This document shows, piece after piece, positions 52,730 through 60,800 of a DNA stretch of 64,000 nucleotides. The DNA comes from an uncultured Porphyromonadaceae bacterium (GTDB lineage Bacteria; Bacteroidota; Bacteroidia; Bacteroidales; Muribaculaceae): assembly GCA_902495245.1 (NCBI GenBank), contig CABUWI010000009.1:56503-120502 (forward strand). Reading direction: 5' to 3'. Position numbers and translations under genes: made by a program. The stretch's first letter is position 1; each line of letters starts with the position of its first letter. The notes beneath the pieces are model-generated. The model saw nothing but the letters and a program-made list of their open reading frames with translations. It was not told the DNA's origin and made no database searches.

Positions 52730-52939
52730 GAGGCTGTTGCAAAATGGCCATTTATGCTCGCACGCAAATAAAACCCATCGTTCACCAATGTAGGGGCGGT
52801 CCATGGACCGCCCGCCTGTCGCGACTCGTAATCAGCTGATTCATCGGCAAAAAGCGGGCGGTCCATGAACCGCCCCTACTCCGGGTGTTGTAAAAATGCG
52901 CTGTCCCGACAATTCGTATGGTCATTTTGCAACACCCTC
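52730..52939. repeat. MITE-like 210-bp element with 22-bp terminal inverted repeats
   Basis: The 22-bp ends (52730-52751 and 52918-52939) match at 20 of 22 positions when inverted; the core is TGTTGCAAAATGGCCAT. A further partial copy of the same end (GGGTGTTGTAAAAATG from 52883) lies inside. Palindromic element C sits within it. No transposase is present, so it is either a non-autonomous element or the remains of an insertion sequence. No convincing target duplication is visible. Confidence 0.6.
52790..52879. repeat. Dispersed palindromic element, copy C
   Basis: Arms 52790-52815 and 52854-52879 are inverted copies with one mismatch. Each contains GGGCGGTCC and the ends read GTAGGGG and CCCCTAC. 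The 38-nt spacer holds the 12-bp palindrome AATCAGCTGATT followed by CATCGGCAAAAA. This is the most regular copy in the window. Confidence 0.9.
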
Positions 52940-53064
52940 TTGCGCGTCAGTTTTCCTCCCGTTGCCCGAAGGACATCGTCTTTTTGCTTATTGGCAGTGG
53001 AGTACGTCCGCGAGCTTTGGCAAGGGAAAATAAATTTTAATTTTTAATTCTTAATTCTTTTGCG

Positions 53065-53072
53065 TAACTTTG
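53065..53072 (+). promoter_or_regulatory. -7 promoter box for the candidate structured RNA
   Basis: TAACTTTG after an AT-rich stretch (53030-53062). The next start codon with a plausible signal peptide is 372 nt away, so the promoter serves a long non-coding segment. Confidence 0.65.
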
Positions 53073-53077
53073 TCGCG

Positions 53078-53380
53078 CAGACCGCCGCCGCAGAGACCCG
53101 GTCAGGGACTCAGCGGGCGGGGCCGGCAGACATAATTTGAAAGCGTTACTCGACGCTCTTTCTTGACACTTGGAATCTGGAAAATTCAAATTGGAGTCAG
53201 GAATGAGACAACAGTAGACGCCTTTCGTGGATATGTATAATCACCATGTCAAGTGTGAACTTGATATGGTCATAGTGCATATTTACGCGTGAGGTCTCTG
53301 CATTGTCCGTTCAACTCCAATAGGCATTCCAGAGCCTCCAAGTGTGGAACGGGCAACAAGTACGGCCTTGCGCTTTTTCA
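53078..53380 (+). ncRNA. Candidate structured RNA / long 5' leader
   Basis: No protein is encoded between the promoter at 53065 and the LRR gene start at 53445. Three complementary blocks nest in register: 53166-53174 with 53337-53345 (9 bp), 53176-53181 with 53328-53333 (6 bp) and 53190-53197 with 53314-53321 (8 bp), together 23 bp with small internal loops. A hairpin (53244-53270) and a 5-bp stem (53231-53235 with 53278-53282) lie inside. GCAGAGACC (53090-53098) pairs perfectly with 53293-53301, which crosses the long helix and so makes a pseudoknot. A competing 9-bp pairing joins 53304-53312 with 53347-53355. A weak stem and T run (53353-53378) may be a terminator. Signatures of tmRNA, RNase P and SRP RNA are absent. 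It may be a stand-alone RNA or an attenuator-like leader. Confidence 0.55.
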
Positions 53381-53444
53381 TTTCCACCAATCGCCGACGA
53401 GAAGGCCCCGAGGCAAAAACTCACATTCAACACACATCAACATT

Positions 53445-55946
53445 ATGATGAAACGTTTACTCACCCTCATCCTGACGGCCCTCGCCCTGACGCCGCCCCT
53501 CCTCGCCCGCGACTTCCAATACGACGGCATCTGGTACACCGTCCTCGACGAAGACGCCAAAACCTGCGAAACCCGTACCGGAAGGTATCCAACCCCCGCC
53601 AATGATGTTTGGGGAGATGTCGCAATACCTTCTATTGTGAGTGACGGAACAAATGATTATACAGTTATATCAATAGGAGAAGATTCTTTTAGATCCTGTA
53701 AAGGATTGACATCAATCACTTTGCCTGGTTCTGTAACAAGAATTAAGCGCTATGCTTTCCATAATTGCCCCAACATGACCTCGATTTCTATTCCAAACAC
53801 GGTAGAATATATAGAGAATTGGGCATTTTGTCAATGCAAAGAACTGATTGCAGTTAGCATTCCTAATTCAGTTATTTATATAGGCTCTTGCGCATTTCGC
53901 ATGTGCGAAAAGTTAGAATCGATTACTATTCCAAGTTCAGTTAGCACATTTGGTGATGGAGTATTCTCATGGTGTAATCAGTTATCCGAAATCATAATAG
54001 AGGATTCTGGCAATCCTAATTTGTCTTTTGTCGATGGCGTTTTGTATAAAAACTACCAAGGAGAAAAATACGCAATCCTGTACTGCAGCCCATTAAAAGA
54101 CAGCATGACCATACCCTCTACGGTTAAACACATCAGTGGCTATGCATTCTCAGGGTGTAAAAATCTGAACTCCATAGATATTCCCGTTTCAATTACTTAT
54201 ATTGGAGACTCTGCTTTTGAAGGTTGTTCCGGGTTAAACAAAGTCGATTTTTCCAGTATCGAATCATTATGTTCTATAGAATTTGGTGGAGAAGACGCGA
54301 ATCCGCTGAGAATCACTGGAAAATTGTATATAGGTGGAACAGAAATTAAACAAGTCAGCATCCCCAACACTGTTACTGCTATTGGGAAATACGCTTTCGT
54401 TTGTTGTGAGAATATAACATCAATTTCAATTCCTAACTCGGTTACAGATATTGGGGAATCGGCTTTTTGGTGTTGCAGTGGCATTCGAGATATCACGATC
54501 CCAAATTCGATTACACATATTAGATATAACACTTTTGGCTCCTGTACTGGGCTTCAAAATGTCACGATTCCTAACTCAGTCACGACAATAGATTCCGATG
54601 CATTCATCTGGTGTTCTGCATTAACCTCGATTTCAATACCAAATTCTGTTACTAAAATTGGCAAATGGGTCTTCGAAAGTTGCAAAAATTTGACAAGTGT
54701 AGTACTACCGCGCAATTTACAGTATTGCGATGATGAGATTTTTAGATATTGTGAAAATTTACGAAAAATCTACAATAATGGAATATACTCTTCGGGGTTG
54801 TCTTGGATTGAGGATTGCAACGATGTTGTTGTATACACGGTACCGGAAACTTACATCACGCTGAAAGCGCGCCGGCCACAGAATAAAAACATCAACATAT
54901 ACACTAATATAAACGTGCAAACTTCTAATATAACTCCTACAACTTGCAACGTTAACATATCTATAGACAAAACCCTACCTCTCTATCCAAACTACACAAT
55001 TAGTCATATTGGTGGAATGGATAACGATATAATTAGCAACTCTGATGAGGGTTGTAAATCGAATGTAATCGGTCTTAAGCCAAATAGTCAGTTTGTCCTC
55101 CCGATAGTTTTGGGTATTGACAATGGCAACTCGGTGTTTGACATGGAGTTTGATATAGAGGTCACGACGCCGGCACTGGAGCTGACGACGATGGCGGCGC
55201 GCGCCACGTCGAACGACTGCGCAATTATCTGCGCCGAAACGAACATGAGCGAAGACGAGACGGGCGGCGGCTTCGAGTGGCGCCGTTATGACGCGCCCGA
55301 CCTCGTGCCGTCAACTTTCGTGGCCTGTCCCGTGGCCAACGGCCATATGGAGGGCAAGCTGAAAGGTCTGAGCTCAAACACCTACTATAAATATCGTCCG
55401 TATTACGAGGACGCCGAGGGCACGCGCACGTTCGGCGAATGGACGGCATTCGGCACGGCTGACGCCTACGTCTATTTCGAGCCGACGGTCTACACCTACG
55501 CGCCGACTAACGTAACGAGCACCGGCGCCGAACTGCGCGGCTACGCGCTGGCCGGTTCGGACGACGTTACGGAGCAGGGCTTTGAATATCGCGCCGTGGC
55601 TCAGAGTCGCGCAGCCGAGGGCGACGTTCAGCGTGTGATTGTCAGCGGCCAGCGCATGCGCGCTCAGCTCGACGACCTGCTGCCGAGCACGACCTACAGC
55701 GTGCGCACGTTTGCCTCCACCGCCAAAGGCACAACCTACGGCGACGAAATGACATTCACCACCGCCGAAGACCCACAGAGCGGCATCGAAACCGTTGAAA
55801 CCACATTCGAGCCCGAAGCAGAACGCGCCAACGACGTCTATACCCTTCAAGGCATGCTCGTGCGCCGCAACGCAACGGCCGACGAGGTGCGCTCGCTCCG
55901 TCCCGGCCTCTACATCATCGGCGGCCGCAAAGTCCTCGTGCGGTAA
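53445..55946 (+). CDS. Mosaic BspA-type LRR surface protein with sorting tail
   Basis: 833 residues from ATG ATG at 53445/53448, which precede a signal peptide (MKRLLTLILTALALTPPLLA); the in-frame GTG at 53289 lies in the structured RNA and is rejected. The conserved start DFQYDGIWYTVLDEDAKTCETR is shared with the next gene. About 14 LRR_5 repeats follow (units such as SISIPNSVTDIGESAFWCCS, to about residue 480). A linker, one or two FN3-like domains (about 565-775) and a C-terminal sorting tail (VYTLQGMLVRRNA...RPGLYIIGGRKVLVR) complete it. Bases about 53590-55150 are AT-rich while both ends are GC-rich. A surface adhesin or ligand binder is likely. Confidence 0.85.
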   Translation: MMKRLLTLILTALALTPPLLARDFQYDGIWYTVLDEDAKTCETRTGRYPTPANDVWGDVAIPSIVSDGTNDYTVISIGEDSFRSCKGLTSITLPGSVTRIKRYAFHNCPNMTSISIPNTVEYIENWAFCQCKELIAVSIPNSVIYIGSCAFRMCEKLESITIPSSVSTFGDGVFSWCNQLSEIIIEDSGNPNLSFVDGVLYKNYQGEKYAILYCSPLKDSMTIPSTVKHISGYAFSGCKNLNSIDIPVSITYIGDSAFEGCSGLNKVDFSSIESLCSIEFGGEDANPLRITGKLYIGGTEIKQVSIPNTVTAIGKYAFVCCENITSISIPNSVTDIGESAFWCCSGIRDITIPNSITHIRYNTFGSCTGLQNVTIPNSVTTIDSDAFIWCSALTSISIPNSVTKIGKWVFESCKNLTSVVLPRNLQYCDDEIFRYCENLRKIYNNGIYSSGLSWIEDCNDVVVYTVPETYITLKARRPQNKNINIYTNINVQTSNITPTTCNVNISIDKTLPLYPNYTISHIGGMDNDIISNSDEGCKSNVIGLKPNSQFVLPIVLGIDNGNSVFDMEFDIEVTTPALELTTMAARATSNDCAIICAETNMSEDETGGGFEWRRYDAPDLVPSTFVACPVANGHMEGKLKGLSSNTYYKYRPYYEDAEGTRTFGEWTAFGTADAYVYFEPTVYTYAPTNVTSTGAELRGYALAGSDDVTEQGFEYRAVAQSRAAEGDVQRVIVSGQRMRAQLDDLLPSTTYSVRTFASTAKGTTYGDEMTFTTAEDPQSGIETVETTFEPEAERANDVYTLQGMLVRRNATADEVRSLRPGLYIIGGRKVLVR

Positions 55947-55964
55947 TCGCAATATTGACCGAGC

Positions 55965-56037
55965 GTAGGGACATGCCTTCGGCATGTTTTGGCAATTCGC
56001 TGATAATCAACAACGTGCCAAAGGCACGTCCCTACGG
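55965..56037. repeat. Dispersed palindromic element, copy D
   Basis: The left arm (55965-55988) contains ACATGCC-TTC-GGCATGT and the right arm (56014-56037) contains ACGTGCC-AAA-GGCACGT, with outer CGTAGGGA and TCCCTACG. The arms differ at paired positions in a way that keeps each hairpin intact. The short spacer, read on the minus strand, has GATTATCAGCGAATTGCCAAA, alignable to copy C. It lies between the two LRR genes. Confidence 0.9.
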
Positions 56038-56080
56038 CATTTTGGGCAAATGATAGAAATCATATGAATTCAACATCTTT

Positions 56081-57703
56081 ATGAATATGAACACAAAAGC
56101 AATTTCATTAATGTTGGCTGTCGGCGCATTGGCGTCGGCAGCCGCCGCGCGCGACTTCGAGTATCAAGGCATCTGGTACACCGTGCTCGACGAAGAAGCC
56201 AAAACCTGCGAGACTCGCGCCGGCAAACCGTCAGACGACGGGAACAGCATTTTAGACTCTTTTATCACCGGCAATTCGGGCGGAGAATCCAATCAGACAA
56301 TTCCGTCGAGCGTCATTGACGGCAATACAAGCTACACGGTTACCGCCATCGGCAAAGGCTCATTCTATAAAAACAACATGATAGAAACCATTGATTTGCC
56401 GGGCACTCTCATTTCATTTGGCGATTCCGCCTTTTTCGGTTCGGATATCCGAGCATTTAACATACCCGCTTCAGTCGAATATATCGGCAAACGCGCATTT
56501 GGAGAAACCCTAAGAAGGGAAAGTTTTAGCGTTGATGCCGACAACAGGTATTATTTATTGGAGGATAATATTCTGTACAATAAAGACAAATCGACCCTTA
56601 TTGAATATTTTGGCCACGAAATCGAGATTACGCTTCCGTCTGACGTTAAACGAATCGAGGACTATGCTTTCTATGGGTGCGGGCTGCAACAGATTGACCT
56701 CGGAGAATCGGTTGCTGAAATTGGCGAGAGTGCTTTTGAACGCTGCTATGGTCTGAAACGCGTTGACCTCGGAGAGTCGCTTACCGTAATCGGCGACAAC
56801 GCATTCATGTATTGCTATGGATTGGAGAATATCAATATACCCAATTCGGTAACGGAAATTGGAGCATCGGCTTTTAACAGTTGCAGCAGTTTGACCGGCA
56901 TCGAGATTCCGAACAGTCTTTCTGTTATTTCTGACAATACATTTAATAGTTGCCGCAGTCTGACAACTGTTGTTATTCCAAACTCGGTAACAACTATAGG
57001 GTCCTATGCCTTTAACAGTTGCGCAGGTCTTACGGAGCTCGTAATTCCCAATTCGGTAACAGAAATCGGCCAAGCGGCCTTCTTCGGCTGCTCAAACCTG
57101 ACGAGCGTCAAAATTCCGAATTCTATCACTTACATCAGGCGCAGCACTTTCGGCGATTGCGAGAACCTGGCTCAGGTTGAGATTCCGAATTCAGTTACGG
57201 GTATCGGTCAATTCGCCTTCTCTGATTGCAAGAGCTTGACAAGCATTGTGATTCCTGAGTCGGTAACGGTCATAGAAGACAGTGCTTTTGATATTGACCA
57301 CGGCGAATCGGCATTGACTGACATCACGCTGCCCTCAACGCTTACCGATCTGGGCGAATATGTTTTTTCGGGTCAGGACAATGTCAAGAATGTGTATTAT
57401 GGAGCGGACGAACCTATCAGAGCTTATTTCAACACATTTTCCGAGAAATGCTATAAAGATGCCGTGCTGCACGTTGCGGCCGAGGCGGTTGACAAAATCA
57501 AGAGCACGGTGCCGTGGAGTCTGTTTGCTAACATCGAGCAGAGCGGCATTGAGGAGGTGGAGGCCGAGGCAGCAGAAGACTGCGAGGTTTACACGCTGCA
57601 GGGCGTGAGGGCCGCCAAGCCGCTGAAGCCGGGCGTCTACGTCAGCAACGGCTGCAAGATGATTGTGAAATACCTTTTGCGGGAAAACACACGCAATTTT
57701 TGA
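56081..57703 (+). CDS. BspA-type LRR surface protein with extended sorting tail
   Basis: 540 residues (538 from the second Met). A signal peptide (MNMNTKAISLMLAVGALASA) is followed by the same opening as its neighbour, DFEYQGIWYTVLDEEAKTCETR. About 12 LRR_5 repeats come next (units such as VEIPNSVTGIGQFAFSDCKS) to about residue 465. A short link leads to the sorting tail (VYTLQGVRAAKPLKPGVYVSNGCKMIVK). Where relatives end at IVK, this reading frame continues for ten more residues (YLLRENTRNF), perhaps by loss of the original stop. A perfect terminator begins 5 nt after the stop. Confidence 0.85.
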   Translation: MNMNTKAISLMLAVGALASAAAARDFEYQGIWYTVLDEEAKTCETRAGKPSDDGNSILDSFITGNSGGESNQTIPSSVIDGNTSYTVTAIGKGSFYKNNMIETIDLPGTLISFGDSAFFGSDIRAFNIPASVEYIGKRAFGETLRRESFSVDADNRYYLLEDNILYNKDKSTLIEYFGHEIEITLPSDVKRIEDYAFYGCGLQQIDLGESVAEIGESAFERCYGLKRVDLGESLTVIGDNAFMYCYGLENINIPNSVTEIGASAFNSCSSLTGIEIPNSLSVISDNTFNSCRSLTTVVIPNSVTTIGSYAFNSCAGLTELVIPNSVTEIGQAAFFGCSNLTSVKIPNSITYIRRSTFGDCENLAQVEIPNSVTGIGQFAFSDCKSLTSIVIPESVTVIEDSAFDIDHGESALTDITLPSTLTDLGEYVFSGQDNVKNVYYGADEPIRAYFNTFSEKCYKDAVLHVAAEAVDKIKSTVPWSLFANIEQSGIEEVEAEAAEDCEVYTLQGVRAAKPLKPGVYVSNGCKMIVKYLLRENTRNF

Positions 57704-57707
57704 TGTG

Positions 57708-57749
57708 AAGCCGCCCGGGGGTGCATTCGCAACCTTCGGGCGGCTTTTA
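57708..57749 (+). terminator. Terminator after the second LRR gene
   Basis: Perfect 10-bp stem AAGCCGCCCG (57708-57717) with CGGGCGGCTT (57737-57746), followed by TTTA. Confidence 0.85.
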
Positions 57750-57816
57750 TGTCGCGCCTTCGGTTTTATTTGGCGGCGCCGCGCGGGTTGGCGATTGAAA
57801 TGTGCATATATTTTCG

Positions 57817-57824
57817 TAACTTTG
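57817..57824 (+). promoter_or_regulatory. -7 promoter box for the GH2 gene
   Basis: TAACTTTG, 45 nt before the ATG at 57870. Confidence 0.7.
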
Positions 57825-57869
57825 CAGAAAATATATATTTCAACCAATTTCCACTTAAATCTAAATCGC

Positions 57870-60800
57870 ATGCAAAAGATTTTGATGAGCGCGGCGCTCG
57901 CCGTAATGGCCCTGGGCGCAACGGCGGCAGCGACTGCCCCCCTTGCCGGCTATGACCATGGCAACGCAACCGCGCCGACAGGTTCGGAATGGGAGAATCC
58001 GCAGGCCCTGGCCTACAACAAGGAGCAGCCCCATGCCTATTTCTTCAATTTTCAGTCGGTCGACGCCGCAAAGCAGGTGTTGCCCGAGCATTCTTCGTAT
58101 TATCAGAGCCTCGACGGCACCTGGAAGTTCAACTGGGTGAACCTCCCCGACAAGCGTCCGCAGGACTTCTACAAGCCCGACTTTTCGACGGCCGGCTGGG
58201 CCGACATTCAGGTGCCCGGCTGCTGGAACGTGCAGGGTCTGCAGGCCGACGGCACTCAGAAATACGGCAAGCCCATCTATGTGAACCAGCCCGTGCCCTT
58301 CTACCATCAGGTCAAGCCCGGCGACTGGAAGGAGGGCGTGATGCGCGAGCCGCGCGACACGACGTGGACCACCTATAAAGACCGCAACGAGGTCGGCTCC
58401 TACCGCCGCACGTTCACAGTGCCCGCCGACTGGAAGGGCCGCGAGGTCTATATCAACTTCGACGGCGTCGACTCGTTCTTCTATCTCTGGATCAACGGCC
58501 AATATGTCGGCTTCAGCAAGAACTCGCGTAACCTGGCGCAGTTTGACATCACTGACAAGCTCAACCCCAAGGGCGAGAACACGGTGGCCGTCGAGGTCTA
58601 TCGCTACAGCGACGGCTCGTTCCTGGAGAGTCAGGACATGTTCCGCCTGCCGGGCATTTTCCGCTCGACTTATCTGACGGCCACTCCCAAGGTGCAGGTA
58701 CAGGACATGATTGTACGCACTACCATTGACGCCGCTTCGCAGCAGATGGCCACGGCCGACGCCACGGTGAATGTCGAGGCCACGGTGCGCAACCTGACGG
58801 CGAAGGCCGCCAAGGATATGAGCATAGCCTATGAGGTCTATCCCGTCAAGCTCTACAGCGACGACACCGAAGGCGCCGCCATTGCGCCCGTTGTTTCGGC
58901 CAAGATGAACGTCGAGGGCGGCTCGGCCGACATGATTGCCACGTCGTTCAAGATTCCGCAGGCGCGCCTCTGGAGTGCCGAAGAGCCTAACCGCTATGTG
59001 CTCGTGGCCCGGCTGGTCAACGCCAAGGGCAAGACGGTGGAGACGGTGAGCACCTACTTCGGCGTGCGTCAGGTCGAAATCCGTCAGACGGCCGCGGCCG
59101 ACGACGAGTTCGGTCTGGCCGGCCGCTACTACTACATCAACAACCGCCCCGTCAAGCTCAAAGGCGTGAACCGCCACGAGAACAACCTCGCCACGGGCCA
59201 CACCGTCAGCCGCGAGCAGATGGAGAAGGAGGCCATGCTGATGAAGCAGGGCAACATCAACCACGTGCGCAACTGCCACTATCCCGACGCGCCCTACTGG
59301 TATATCGTCTGCGACAAATACGGCATCTATCTTGAAGACGAGGCCAACATCGAGAGCCACGAATACTACTACGGCGACGCGTCGCTCTCCCACCCCAAGG
59401 AATGGGAGGCAGCCCACGTGGCCCGCAACATGGAGATGGTGCGCGCCCACGTCAACCACCCCTCCATAGTCATCTGGAGTCTTGGCAACGAGGCCGGCCC
59501 CGGCGACAACTTCAAGTCAGCCTATGCGGCCGTGCACGAGTTCGACCCGTCGCGCCCCGTGCAATATGAGCGCAACAACTGGATTGTCGACATGGGTTCG
59601 AACCAGTATCCGTCGATTCCCTGGGTGCAGGAGGCCGTGAAGGGCAACATGAAGCTCAACTACCCCTTCCACATCAGCGAATACGCCCACTCAATGGGCA
59701 ACGCCCTGGGCAACTTCAAGGACTATTGGGACGCCATGGAGTCGACCAACTTCTTCTGCGGCGGCGCAATCTGGGACTGGGTTGACCAGGCCATCTGGAA
59801 CCACACCGCCGACGGCACCCGATATATGGCCTATGGCGGCGACTTCGGCGACACGCCCAACGACGGCATGTTCTGCATGAACGGCATCATGTTCCCCGAC
59901 TTGACGCCCAAACCCGCCTATCACGAAGTGAAGAAGGTCCACCAGAACGTCGGCGTCAAACCCCTTGACATGACCACCGGCACCGTCGAAATCTTCAACA
60001 AGAACTACTTCACCACGCTCGACGACTATTCCATCGCCTGGCAGCTGACAAAAGACGGCCGCGTCAATGCCTCCGGCACCGACGTCGAGCGCCCGCGCAT
60101 GGCTGTCGGCCCGCGCGAAAGCCAGACCTGGCGCATACCATACGACTACTCCGCGCTCGACGCCGACGGCGAATATTTCGTAACACTGCAGTTCCTGCTC
60201 AATGCCGACAAGCCCTGGGCCAAGAAAGGCTACGTGCAGATGGAAGAGCAGCTGCCCGTCAAGGCAGCCTCACCGGCAGCACCCATCGCCTCAAACGGCA
60301 AGCTGGAACTGACCGAAGGCGAGGCCACCGACAAGGTCAGCGGTCAGGGCTGGAGCGTTGACTTCGACAATGCGACCGGCACCATCAGCTCGCTCACTGT
60401 CGGCGGCCGTCAGCTCATCGCCCCCGGCAACGGCCCCGTGCTCGACGCCCTGCGCGCCCCGGTCGACAACGACAACTGGGCCCGCGGCGCATGGTTTGCC
60501 AACGGCCTGAACGACCTGCGGCACAAAGCCGTTGACCACAAAGCATTCGTGCGCGCCGACGGCGCCGCCGTGCTGCAATACACCGTCGAGAGCCAGAGCC
60601 CCCGCGCCTACTCCATGGACTTCGGGCGCACGGGCGCGCGCGGCAAGAACTATCTGCGCCCCGGACGCGACTTCGGCCCCGACGACTTCAAGTTCACCAC
60701 GACGCAAATCTGGACCGTCTATCCCGACGGCTCCATAGAGCTCCAGGCCGCAATAAACTCCAACAACCCCGGACTCGTGCTGCCCCGCCTGGGCTACGCG

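Noticed and set aside
53078..53380. Identification of the RNA candidate as tmRNA, RNase P RNA or SRP RNA
   Set aside because: No tag-peptide ORF or T-loop, no GAGGAAAGTCC-type RNase P core and no SRP tetraloop region were found; 6S or Bacteroidales-1 could not be decided without a model search.
53289..53444. GTG start extending the LRR protein by 52 residues
   Set aside because: The extension lies inside the structured RNA candidate and would bury the signal peptide that begins at 53445/53448.
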